Of a stretch of DNA of 64,000 nt, positions 30,930 to 38,354 are shown piece by piece; the first letter of the stretch is position 1; every line of letters begins with the position of its first letter. The notes beneath the pieces were generated by a model that did no database searches, had not been told where the DNA came from, and saw only the letters and a program-made list of their open reading frames with translations. The translations under genes were made by a program, and so were the position numbers. Source of the stretch: Bacteroidales bacterium (GTDB lineage: Bacteria; Bacteroidota; Bacteroidia; Bacteroidales; F082). The DNA lies in contig JAFUVT010000019.1 of NCBI GenBank assembly GCA_017477425.1, positions 109,900 through 173,899 of the forward strand. Reading direction: 5' to 3'.

Positions 30930-31658
30930 TTACGCTGCTTGTTGAAGTTCTTCTTTTCGAGTTGTAAACAAAGCCTTGATTTCTGGATTTCCTTCAACCT
31001 CATTTCGGTGTTGGTTGTAGAGGGTGAGTAGTGCTGCCGTTGATGTTGTCGATTGAAGTGCCGCCTTAATCCCGGCGTACTTGTCAATGGGTTGGGCAGT
31101 AGCAGTCTTTCTGCTATAAGTCCGCTTGGGTCGTGGTTCGGGTTTTCTCGTATCGTCCGTTCCCTCGTTTTCGGTCTCTTCTGGGATGTCCTCTCCGGCA
31201 TAGATGTAAAGTCCCAATCCAAACATAGCAAGGTTCTTCACCAAGCACCGCATTATGGTCTTGTTGATGTCGAACATAGTCGCTGCATCAACCTTCTTCT
31301 CGACATAGGTGTTTCGGTTCTTGTCCCATACCTGATAAGTATAGGGGGCAAGTCTCATTGCTTTGTTGGCTCCATCCATTACGGGAAGCCACATTTCGTA
31401 GGTCAATCCATCTACCGTAACCTCGGTATAGACGATGATGCCCAATCGTTCATCGACGAAATAGGGCAAGTTTGTATTGGCATCCTTCACAATCCGATAG
31501 GTCGCTGAAGGATATTGCTTCTTGAATTCCGCCCAAGCCACAGCCCAGGTTAGGTAGGTTAGGCCGTTCTTTTTCTCAGTACGGTCATTTACATTGAGGG
31601 CGTAAAGGTTATTGAAGCCTTCTCTTCTCGTTTCTTCTTGATTTTTGATGTTTTCCAT
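30930..31658 (-). CDS. DUF1071 single-strand annealing protein (Sak-like)
   Basis: A 242-aa DUF1071-family protein. The block NGLTYLTWAVAWAEFKKQYP is the family signature, followed by IVYTEVTVDGLTYEMWLPVM and DINKTIMRCLVKNLAMFGLG. The acidic-basic tail (about 165-242) is variable. DUF1071 proteins belong to the Sak/RecT-type single-strand annealing proteins used by phages for recombination. The paired exonuclease gene is 3 nt downstream. The module could serve integration, repair of the element or acquisition of foreign DNA. Confidence 0.86.
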   Translation of the reverse strand: MENIKNQEETRREGFNNLYALNVNDRTEKKNGLTYLTWAVAWAEFKKQYPSATYRIVKDANTNLPYFVDERLGIIVYTEVTVDGLTYEMWLPVMDGANKAMRLAPYTYQVWDKNRNTYVEKKVDAATMFDINKTIMRCLVKNLAMFGLGLYIYAGEDIPEETENEGTDDTRKPEPRPKRTYSRKTATAQPIDKYAGIKAALQSTTSTAALLTLYNQHRNEVEGNPEIKALFTTRKEELQQAA

Positions 31659-31699
31659 TGTGTTAGATTATGGTTTATTGTAAAAGTGTTGATTGCAAA

Positions 31700-31752
31700 A
31701 AGAAGAAAGGCAACACAAAATCTCTCTGTTAAATGATTGATAGTGTGTTGCC
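31700..31752 (-). terminator. Possible terminator after DUF3871
   Basis: GGCAACAC (31709-31716) pairs with GTGTTGCC (31745-31752) across a 28-nt loop, followed on the minus strand by a T-rich tract. It is weaker than the others because of the large loop. Confidence 0.45.
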
Positions 31753-31800
31753 TTCCGGCGTAAAGGGGACAAAAATGACCCCTCCTGATATTTCTTCAGG

Positions 31801-32760
31801 TCAGTTGAGGAACCAGTCATAGCCTGAATCCTCATAGCGTAGGGCTTTTCTGATGCCCGTTGCAAATTCGATGCAGTTGGCGTTTCGGTCAAGCCAGCGG
31901 TCAATGTATGAGCCTTTGGCTGCTTCTGTCAACAATTGCATAAAATCCCACGTTGAGATTCCGTCGTCTCCCGTTTTTCTTCCAAAATTGGGATTGCTGA
32001 CGTACTGTCTCGTCGCTTCATTAATAGCTTGATCACCCAAAATGACTTGGGGAATCTCGCGTTGTTGTGCCAATGGAAGGGCTTGGTATAAACGTAGCCG
32101 CCCTAAAATATGGCAAAACTGTTCTTCTGTCATCCTTGTGTCCTGTAGTTCGGCCAAGGCCTCCAGATTGGAATCTTTTACAGAATCATATCTGTTGAAT
32201 AACTCCAAAGCTTTCTGGTGAATGTCTGCTTGGGTAATGCAGTCAATGGAACCAGAAAATCCGTCAGTTTGAAGCATTAGGTTGCTGCAAACACGTACTT
32301 GCCATCCAACAAAGATTTTGAATTTCAAGGCGGATGGTCTGTTGTAAAGTTTATCTTCCGAGTAGGCTCTCACGCCTCCAATAGTGAGGTGAATTTCCTG
32401 CCCGTTGATGTTTTTGGTAAGATTGGCTACTTTCGCAATCCATGCCAATCGTTGGTAGTAGATTGTCTTTTCGTTGTCAGCCAAGTCTTGTGTTTTCTTA
32501 TTCAATGCTGTCGGGATTCTTCCGTTGATAGGATGGCTTACTCGACATTCGATTGGGGTCAAAGCCCCAAAGACATTCTCAGCGGCTTTATACACAGCAC
32601 CACAAAAATCTTGATGGCTGATAGTGAGTGAATTGTCGCTGAAAGTTGGTACGATACATTTGTCTGCAATTTCGGCCAAAGACATGGCCTGTGTATTGCT
32701 CTCGATGAAATTTGGATGTTGTTGTGTTTCCAATTCCAAGGTGTTTGTGTCGTTGTTCAT
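31801..32760 (-). CDS. DUF3871 family protein
   Basis: A 319-aa protein of the DUF3871 family, a Bacteroidota group found on integrative elements. Recognisable parts are CRVSHPINGRIPTAL, ERLAWIAKV-like helices (YYQRLAWIAKVANLTKNI), LTIGGVRAYSED and KFKIFVGWQVRVCSNLML. There is no membrane segment. In related elements it lies beside recombination and replication genes; here it is upstream of the DUF1071/exonuclease pair. Function is unknown, but a role with single-stranded or phage-like DNA is plausible. Confidence 0.82.
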   Translation of the reverse strand: MNNDTNTLELETQQHPNFIESNTQAMSLAEIADKCIVPTFSDNSLTISHQDFCGAVYKAAENVFGALTPIECRVSHPINGRIPTALNKKTQDLADNEKTIYYQRLAWIAKVANLTKNINGQEIHLTIGGVRAYSEDKLYNRPSALKFKIFVGWQVRVCSNLMLQTDGFSGSIDCITQADIHQKALELFNRYDSVKDSNLEALAELQDTRMTEEQFCHILGRLRLYQALPLAQQREIPQVILGDQAINEATRQYVSNPNFGRKTGDDGISTWDFMQLLTEAAKGSYIDRWLDRNANCIEFATGIRKALRYEDSGYDWFLN

Positions 32761-32771
32761 AATGTGTCGAT

Positions 32772-32876
32772 TTAGAATAGTTTCCGTAATTTCTTAATCC
32801 CTTTGGCTAATGCCAGGACTACTTCGACTATTACGATAAAGATGTCCTCGCCCCGTTCATACCTGTTCTTCTCCAT
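32772..32876 (-). CDS. Tiny membrane-like protein, 34 aa
   Basis: A short ORF starting MEKNRYERGEDIFIVIV, with a hydrophobic helix (IFIVIVEVVLALAKG) and a basic tail KKLRKLF. It overlaps the end of the 53-aa ORF by 20 nt, and the two lie between the DUF1848 and DUF3871 genes. Similar overlapping tiny membrane ORFs are common beside such genes in Bacteroidales elements, but there is no independent proof that it is translated. Confidence 0.4.
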   Translation of the reverse strand: MEKNRYERGEDIFIVIVEVVLALAKGIKKLRKLF

Positions 32877-33018
32877 TTGGCTTTGAGGGGCTGACATGTT
32901 CCTTCTTCATGCGAGCCTTGACGATTTTGTCTTTAAGCTCCAAGGCTGCAAGTGCTAAGATTACAAGGTTCGTGATAATGCAAACCGAACCTGAAATTTT
33001 ACTGAAGTTGTTGTTCAT
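32857..33018 (-). CDS. Small membrane-like protein, 53 aa
   Basis: A 53-aa ORF with an N-terminal hydrophobic segment (SVCIITNLVILALAALEL) followed by a basic-acidic tail (KDKIVKARMKKEH). It lies upstream of the 34-aa ORF, which it overlaps, and both precede DUF3871 on the minus strand. Nothing else fills this space, and the hydrophobic-then-charged layout is protein-like. Expression is unproven. Confidence 0.45.
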   Translation of the reverse strand: MNNNFSKISGSVCIITNLVILALAALELKDKIVKARMKKEHVSPSKPNGEEQV

Positions 33019-33367
33019 AATACTTCCTTTCTTTTAAATGATTAATAAATAAGTTAATTGTAATTTAAATGTTTGATTTTTAATGTTTTATCCTATATAT
33101 AAGGCTTTCAAAGGACAAAAACAAAAAAAAGAGCCGAAACCCTGTCAAAATGCGGGTCGGCTCCGTATATAATGGTTCAGACAGGCAAAATCGAAAGCAA
33201 TTAGACGAAAACTTGAGCGTTTAATCACAATTCGATGCCCCTTCTTGATTTGTCGCTGGCCTATTTTTCATAAACCTGCAATCAATAATGGTGTCTGTAT
33301 AATAAAACTTATGTTGTTGTATTTCAATTCAATAATAAGGTCTTCGGCGGTTATGAGACGTTAATTT
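33019..33367 (-). other. Intergenic region after the DUF1848 gene
   Basis: It holds the terminator of the DUF1848 gene (33123-33163). The rest is very A+T-rich, with no gene or clear promoter seen on either strand. Confidence 0.55.
33123..33163 (-). terminator. Terminator of the DUF1848 gene
   Basis: GAGCCGA...ACCC pairs with GGGTCGGCTC (stem arms 33131-33141 and 33154-33163 with a 2-nt bulge), followed on the minus strand by eight T (33123-33130). Confidence 0.8.
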
Positions 33368-34219
33368 TTAATAGCTCGACCTCGCATAGCAATACTGGCA
33401 TCCGGTGTAGCATTTCTTTGGCGGCCATCCCCCTATGTCGATGCTATCCGTACAACCGCATAATTCCCTGTGATTCTGTTGCTTTTTAGATACGGGCATG
33501 TGGCTATCGTGAAGCTGCTCCAATAATGCACCGTCGATACAAGCTGATTTTGGAAGGCCGGGGACGCTACATGAGAATATCCCAACCCCGTATTGTCTGG
33601 AAAGCTGGTCAATCCAAGCCTTGAAATCCGCTCTTTCTGTATCAGTAGGCGGCATGAGTGTTGCACCAATCTTTGAGAATCTTTGAATGACCTTGGTATA
33701 AACACTCTCAACGAAACTGAAGCTGTATGTCTTGATTCCCAATGGTGAGGTCGCTGCTATGATTTTGGGCATACAGTCGGCGTTGGAATACACTGCGCCC
33801 GTGGTATCTTTAAAGCGGATGATTGGATCGACCCTCAACCTGATGCGCAAAGGGTTTCCAAGCAGGTCGATAATCTCTGGAAGGGCGGCCACAGAATCTT
33901 CCCATTTCGGCGCACAGGGTTCCATTACAATCGGATTTCCGCCGGAGTCTATTCCCATCTGCTGTTGCCCCATACCTGTGATTGTGAGTTGAAGATACAG
34001 TTGGATGCCGTCGTTACGCAATGCCTTCAGATAACTATACAACGGATCGACCAACAGGCTCTTGGGGTGTTTCGTCCACATCACCAAAGTATGAATCAAC
34101 TGGCCTTTGCTACGACGCTTCTCCACTTCCTCTATCAGTTCATTTGGATAGAACTTTGGCATGTCAGTCATTCTGGATGCGCTGAGTACTATACCGATGT
34201 TTTGATTGTTTGTTGTCAT
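33368..34219 (-). CDS. DUF1848 family protein with C-terminal Cys cluster
   Basis: A 283-aa DUF1848 protein. The N-terminus SASRMTDMPKFYPNELIE is the family hallmark, and LRIRLRVDPIIRF is in the middle. The C-terminus ends in CGCTDSIDIGGWPPKKCYTGCQYCYA, a set of closely spaced Cys residues expected to bind iron-sulfur or zinc, as in spore-photoproduct-lyase-like proteins. Family function is unknown; a DNA-repair or radical-type enzyme has been suggested by similarity. It is transcribed alone, ending in a strong terminator. Its start could be a few codons downstream. Confidence 0.85.
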   Translation of the reverse strand: MTTNNQNIGIVLSASRMTDMPKFYPNELIEEVEKRRSKGQLIHTLVMWTKHPKSLLVDPLYSYLKALRNDGIQLYLQLTITGMGQQQMGIDSGGNPIVMEPCAPKWEDSVAALPEIIDLLGNPLRIRLRVDPIIRFKDTTGAVYSNADCMPKIIAATSPLGIKTYSFSFVESVYTKVIQRFSKIGATLMPPTDTERADFKAWIDQLSRQYGVGIFSCSVPGLPKSACIDGALLEQLHDSHMPVSKKQQNHRELCGCTDSIDIGGWPPKKCYTGCQYCYARSSY

Positions 34220-34385
34220 CTTCGTTTATTGTTGTTTTCATTACAACAATTAGGCTTATGGGTGGCAAAGACAATGGTTTTAGATTGATGCGCCGTACTG
34301 TCTATTTGTCAAGAAATGCCCAAATGTGCTGTTTTGCGCTCCAATCGCCATCAGATTCTTACTATTAGAATAAAAGAATTAGTAT

Positions 34386-34712
34386 ATGAATTTTGCATTA
34401 TTGGAGGCCCTGTTCGGATTAGGTCTGCGGCACCACGAACAACCATCCTCCTTAAAAACTGATATGCCGCAAGAAATGAATAATACCACTATCGTCCCGC
34501 CTCAATTCAGGGATGATGTGGAGAGCTTAAAATCCTTTGTTGGTAATGAGAACTGGAAACCTGGTCTTGAAATCAAACTGGAGTTAAGGGACTTGCTTGC
34601 ATTATGTCCGCGCGAAAGAAGGCGGTCGGATGCATACAAGAAACTCATTGCATATCTGAAGGATGAATGTCAAATTGAATTAATCATTAAAACAAAAAGA
34701 AATGAAAGCTAA
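34386..34712 (+). CDS. Hypothetical protein, 108 aa
   Basis: An unassigned 108-aa protein. The N-terminal ~30 residues (MNFALLEALFGLGLRHHEQ) are mildly hydrophobic. The C-terminal ~70 form a helical domain (FRDDVESLKSFV, LEIKLELRDLLALCPRERRRSDAYKKL) of the kind found in DNA-binding or regulatory proteins (a small winged or SAP-like fold is imaginable). The next gene starts 11 nt before its stop. It is the first plus-strand gene after the DUF1848 gene. Confidence 0.65.
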   Translation: MNFALLEALFGLGLRHHEQPSSLKTDMPQEMNNTTIVPPQFRDDVESLKSFVGNENWKPGLEIKLELRDLLALCPRERRRSDAYKKLIAYLKDECQIELIIKTKRNES

Positions 34713-35151
34713 AACAAACAATGGAGGTTGCATCCTCAAAACTCCTTATGGTCCTCTCAGCGTAAACGAAAAGGGAGAGGTTTATCAGAATGGAAAACAA
34801 TTGACCCAAGGTGATGAGTTGTATGATTCCGACACGGATTTGTCCGTGTGCATTGAGCCGTTTGTATACGTTCACGATAAAAAAAGCATACACCAAAAGC
34901 GCGTTGCTATGGATGATCTGGTAGAAGCGGCTAATTATGTCCAAGGCACTAAGGCTGGCAAAAAGGATCCCGCTATACTACACAAGGATCACAATAGGAA
35001 CAACTATGAAAGTTCCAATCTTGAATGGGTTGAGAAGGGAAGCCCGGAATATGCTTCTTATCGCAAGGATGAAATTGCGCAAATCAAGAAGAGAAATGCG
35101 GAATTGAACCCCAACAAAAGTTTTCCAAATTTCATGCAACCTAAGCCATGA
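34702..35151 (+). CDS. HNH-nuclease-like protein, 149 aa
   Basis: A 149-aa protein with a recognisable HNH-type core in its C-terminal half: ILHKDHNRNNYESSNLEWVEK, which gives the His, the NN and the NLEWV strand of NUMOD/HNH homing-endonuclease-like enzymes. The N-terminal half has beta strands (YGPLSVNEKGEVYQNGKQL) reminiscent of NUMOD-type recognition modules. It overlaps the preceding gene by 11 nt, so the two are co-translated. Whether it cuts DNA is uncertain. Confidence 0.62.
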   Translation: MKAKTNNGGCILKTPYGPLSVNEKGEVYQNGKQLTQGDELYDSDTDLSVCIEPFVYVHDKKSIHQKRVAMDDLVEAANYVQGTKAGKKDPAILHKDHNRNNYESSNLEWVEKGSPEYASYRKDEIAQIKKRNAELNPNKSFPNFMQPKP

Positions 35152-35155
35152 AAAC

Positions 35156-35194
35156 AAGAGATAGATGAGAATAATTATGTTCCGTCTATCTCTT
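35156..35194 (+). terminator. Possible terminator after the HNH-like gene
   Basis: AAGAGATAGA (35156-35165) pairs with TCTATCTCTT (35185-35194) with a 19-nt loop and only a short T stretch. Confidence 0.45.
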
Positions 35195-35356
35195 TGATTC
35201 TCCTGTTGATGAAAATGAAAAAATGGACACTTTGGCGGTTTTATACCCTTATGGATGATAGGGACTGTCCAGTTTTTTCACCGAGATTGGTCTTTCCTAT
35301 AAGATAATATGATATTAGGTTCATTTTTGACAATAAAAATGGACATCAAAAATATG

Positions 35357-35453
35357 AGACCCATTGCCCACCCACCGCTCAGGTATGCTAGTCTCGCTCA
35401 CGCTCGACCTATGCATCCCCTCGTTGCCCAATGGGTCTATACGCTGCGCGTAT
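35357..35453 (+). repeat. G+C-rich palindromic island
   Basis: AGACCCATTG (35357-35366) is perfectly complementary to CAATGGGTCT (35429-35438). An inner GTC/GAC...AGGT/ACCT pairing lies between, and ATACGC TGC GCGTAT (35439-35453) forms a second hairpin. The local base composition is far above the surroundings. It could be a small folded RNA or a DNA cruciform. Confidence 0.55.
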
Positions 35454-35685
35454 GGTTTATTGAAAGATAGAGATATTATTCCTTTCAGAGAAAAGTTTCC
35501 TTCAATTCACTCCATTTGCGAAAGCACCCAAGGCAAACACGAGGACTGCAAGGACGAAGTGTGTTGGCTTGAGGATTCTGATTGTTGTTGAGTTGTTTAT
35601 GTGCTTTATCCATTCAAATCCCTCATCACCCTAGTCCCTATCATCACCTACCATCCGACACTTTTAACAGCAAAATCTATTATTT

Positions 35686-37578
35686 ATGGAAAAATTTAAG
35701 ATTAACATTCCAGAAAGAATCTATCATTTAAACGAGTATCCAGAACTACAATCACAATTTCCACAAGGTAGCTTCATACTCGACAAAACCATTACGGGAT
35801 GCGGAGCCACTACAATGTTCCTATCCGACAGAACCCCAACTATCCTGTGCAGCCCAAGACTGGAGTTGATGCACTGTAAGGCCAATTCCCCTCAGTTCAT
35901 CGGCTTGGTACATGAATTCAGGATGTTTGGAGACACGAGGTCTGTGCTTACCCTTGAAAACGAACTGATGGATTATGTCAGCAATCATACATTCCCATTT
36001 TCCAGTGAACCAGCGAAGATATTGGTTAGCTACGATTCCTTCAAACATGTGGTGCAGGCATTGGCGATGAAACTAAAACTGGCCATGTTCCGGATTGTGG
36101 TGGACGAAGCTCAGACACTCTTCACCGACGCATCATTCAAAGGCGATGTGGAGATTGAGTTCCTTGAAAACCTAAAACAAAACAACCAGGTTATCTTCCT
36201 CTCCGCCACGCCATACATCGAAAACTACTTGGATCAGATGGACGACTTCAAATACCTGCCCTACGTTGAACTCGTCTGGCCGCCATCTTCAACCCATCCA
36301 ACCAACATCGAGAAACAGCCGTATTATAGAAAATCTCCCAAGGCGACAGCAACACATATCATTCAGGGCTTTCGGGACAGAGGCTATTTCAAAGGCAAGA
36401 TATGTGATGGACAGGCGGTGTATTCTACGGAGGCGGTGTTTTATATCAATGACATAGGCTCCATCAAAGACATCATTATTGCCAACCAACTCACTCCTGA
36501 CAACACCAATGTAATCTGCGCAGTGAATAACGATAACAGCAAGCGACTGAAAGAAATTGGCTTCGAGATAGGACATGCGCCGAAGATGGGAGAACCGCAC
36601 AAGACCTTCACCTTTGTAACTAAATGCGCCTTCGAGGGAGTTGACTTCTATTCTCCATGCGCATACACCTTCATCTTCAGCAACATCAACCTCGAAAACC
36701 TTGCGCTCGACATATCCCTTGACCTGCCACAGATAATGGGAAGGCAGCGTCGTAACGATAACCCATTCAGATACGATGCCACTTTCTATTACAAAGAGCT
36801 GATGGACTATGGCAACGAGAATCAACAGGAATTTCAAAATAGGATTGTCGATAAGCAAAATGCATCGGAAGTCCTGATCGATATATACAACAACTGCAAC
36901 CAAGAGAATGCCAGGAAGCTTCTTGCAGACAAATACAGAGGCAGCCAAAAAAGGGACAAATACAGCAAAGACTATGTGGCTGTAGTAGATGATGAAGTCA
37001 ATGGTACGCAAAGGGTGGTATTCAATCAATTGGCCATGTTCAACGAAATCAGGGCGTGGGACATTCAGAAGGGTCAGTATATCAATGGTTGCCAAGTCAT
37101 GCGCTCTATCAACGACGCTACTTTTTCGATTACCGAGGACAAGGAGCTGGAATCGTTTCTGCTGGCTTTTGTTGGTGCATTTGAGGACAAGATGAAGATA
37201 TATTGCGATTTCCTTCAAGCCCATCCCGACTACAAGGCCAAACTCGAATGGCTGCCGCAGATACCGTTGGAGATTAAGAACTACTACAACGCCATTGGAC
37301 CTATCAACCTGCGTGCCATGTCGTATAAGGAGGCCAACATCAAGCAATATCTGGGGTGCGTGAGTTTGCAAGACAGCATTAAGGAGGCAGCAGAGTCAAT
37401 GTTCGTGAAAGGCCAATTCTACACATTGAAGCAAGTGAAGGCCATGTTGCAACAAGCCTATGACAATCTCGGTACTGGGATGAAGGCCAAAGCTACCGAC
37501 TTGGAAGGGCTGCTGAATTGTTCTACCTTCAAAAAAACAGTGAATGGGTGCAGGGAGAACGGCTATGTGATACTTTAA
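35686..37578 (+). CDS. SF2-helicase-like protein with atypical Walker A
   Basis: A 630-aa protein with the order of SF2 helicase motifs: DKTITGCGATT at about 33-43 (motif I position, but without the usual GK[ST]), VVDEAQTLF (motif II, DEAQ) at about 139, FLSATPY (motif III) at about 172, and DLPQIMGRQRR (motif VI) at about 346. C-terminal ~270 residues are helical and unassigned. Similar DEAQ proteins with a GCG.TT loop occur on Bacteroidales elements and phages. The loss of the Walker A Lys may mean an ATPase that works differently or has lost activity. A hairpin terminator follows. Confidence 0.82.
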   Translation: MEKFKINIPERIYHLNEYPELQSQFPQGSFILDKTITGCGATTMFLSDRTPTILCSPRLELMHCKANSPQFIGLVHEFRMFGDTRSVLTLENELMDYVSNHTFPFSSEPAKILVSYDSFKHVVQALAMKLKLAMFRIVVDEAQTLFTDASFKGDVEIEFLENLKQNNQVIFLSATPYIENYLDQMDDFKYLPYVELVWPPSSTHPTNIEKQPYYRKSPKATATHIIQGFRDRGYFKGKICDGQAVYSTEAVFYINDIGSIKDIIIANQLTPDNTNVICAVNNDNSKRLKEIGFEIGHAPKMGEPHKTFTFVTKCAFEGVDFYSPCAYTFIFSNINLENLALDISLDLPQIMGRQRRNDNPFRYDATFYYKELMDYGNENQQEFQNRIVDKQNASEVLIDIYNNCNQENARKLLADKYRGSQKRDKYSKDYVAVVDDEVNGTQRVVFNQLAMFNEIRAWDIQKGQYINGCQVMRSINDATFSITEDKELESFLLAFVGAFEDKMKIYCDFLQAHPDYKAKLEWLPQIPLEIKNYYNAIGPINLRAMSYKEANIKQYLGCVSLQDSIKEAAESMFVKGQFYTLKQVKAMLQQAYDNLGTGMKAKATDLEGLLNCSTFKKTVNGCRENGYVIL

Positions 37579-37586
37579 TCCCTGTG

Positions 37587-37619
37587 GCAGAGGCTATGAT
37601 TCGCCTCTGCTTTTTTTTT
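37587..37619 (+). terminator. Terminator after the SF2-helicase-like gene
   Basis: GCAGAGGC (37587-37594) pairs with GCCTCTGC (37603-37610), loop TATGATTC, then nine T. A strong intrinsic terminator. Confidence 0.9.
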
Positions 37620-37626
37620 CGGCACA

Positions 37627-37836
37627 ATGAAAAAGCAGCCCCGGCCACCCAAGCATAAGCCTACGGCAGCCGAAGCTTTGATAATACTAAGAAATAAGTT
37701 GTTGATTATATCTGACAACGGACAACCAATTTATCCGCTAAAAAGAATTTGGCGTTATTCAGTTGCTCATGGTCAGAAATGGAATTCATCGTCATCAAGA
37801 TATTCCTCAATCATGCTCCAAGGCAAGTTGGTGTAG
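37627..37836 (+). CDS. Doubtful small ORF, 69 aa
   Basis: A 69-aa frame starting MKKQPRPPKHKPTAAEALI that begins just 8 nt after the strong terminator and overlaps the convergent 100-aa gene by 64 nt at its 3' end. The N-terminal half (PRPPKHKPTAAEALIILRN) reads like a real protein, but no promoter was seen and the C-terminal part mirrors the other strand. Confidence 0.3.
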   Translation: MKKQPRPPKHKPTAAEALIILRNKLLIISDNGQPIYPLKRIWRYSVAHGQKWNSSSSRYSSIMLQGKLV

Positions 37837-38075
37837 AAATAAGTTATTTTCAAAACGCATTCATCCTCCGTTTCATCACACGGCCATCTTGACATGCTTA
37901 CGACTTTATACTGGTCGCCGAAAAGTTTGAGAACATTTCTGATGAGTATTTCTCTTTCCCATATCATGCCTGTTGCGTTCAAACTTGTCATCGCAATACA
38001 CACGCATCCATCATCGTGCTGCAACAAATCTTCTCCTAACAATAATAGGTCTTCTTTCTTTAAATCTATTTCCAT
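37773..38075 (-). CDS. Hypothetical protein, 100 aa
   Basis: A 100-aa acidic protein not recognised. It begins with a helix (MEIDLKKEDLLLLGEDLL), has a central strand region (DGCVCIAMTSLNATGMIWER), a helix (ILIRNVLKLFGDQYKVV), and ends in an acidic helix (MIEEYLDDDEF). No signal or membrane segment. It stands alone on the minus strand between the helicase and the restriction enzyme. Confidence 0.55.
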   Translation of the reverse strand: MEIDLKKEDLLLLGEDLLQHDDGCVCIAMTSLNATGMIWEREILIRNVLKLFGDQYKVVSMSRWPCDETEDECVLKITYFYTNLPWSMIEEYLDDDEFHF

Positions 38076-38354
38076 ATTTATTATTTATTAAGTTTTTATT
38101 TCAACAATAAAGAGATAGATGCGGCTGGAGCGCATATTATTCATTTCAGATACTTGGTTTTCTGAAAAACATTATCTTGCTCTAGAATCTCGCAGTCCCA
38201 TGTATCTCGATTATGGGCTGTTTACACTCAAAAAAGCCTAGAAGCTGGAGTGCCCGCCCTAACCGGTGGGCATTCTTTTTATGTCAGAAATCCGTCTTTT
38301 TTAGCCAAACTGACTTTTTGCGTATCTTTACCGCCTCAAATCGTATCATGCGCT
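38076..38354 (+). other. Leader region of the type IIG R-M gene
   Basis: It holds hairpins rather than genes: CAGTCCCAT (38193-38201) can pair with ATGGG-CTG (38213-38220), and a strong terminator (38251-38280) lies just upstream of the -7 candidate TATCTTTA (38323-38330). No protein-coding ORF is convincing. Confidence 0.5.
38251..38280 (+). terminator. Hairpin terminator upstream of the R-M gene
   Basis: TGCCCGCC (38251-38258) pairs with GGTGGGCA (38265-38272, one G-U) around loop CTAACC, followed by TTCTTTTT. There is no gene immediately upstream on this strand, so it could end a small RNA or work as an attenuator. Confidence 0.65.

Larger units (their letters stand above)
35152..35685 (+). 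other. Intergenic region with inverted repeats
   Basis: It has no confident gene. It contains a possible terminator (35156-35194), an A+T-rich stretch, and a G+C-rich palindromic island (35357-35453). A 75-aa ORF (35364-35591) runs through the island and looks non-coding. Confidence 0.55.

Noticed and set aside
35364..35591. 75-aa ORF inside the palindromic island
   Set aside because: The sequence is dominated by inverted repeats, the composition is not protein-like, and no promoter or homologue pattern was seen.
36289..37371. 360-aa minus-strand ORF
   Set aside because: It is antisense to the SF2-helicase-like gene and its composition is a shadow of the opposite frame.
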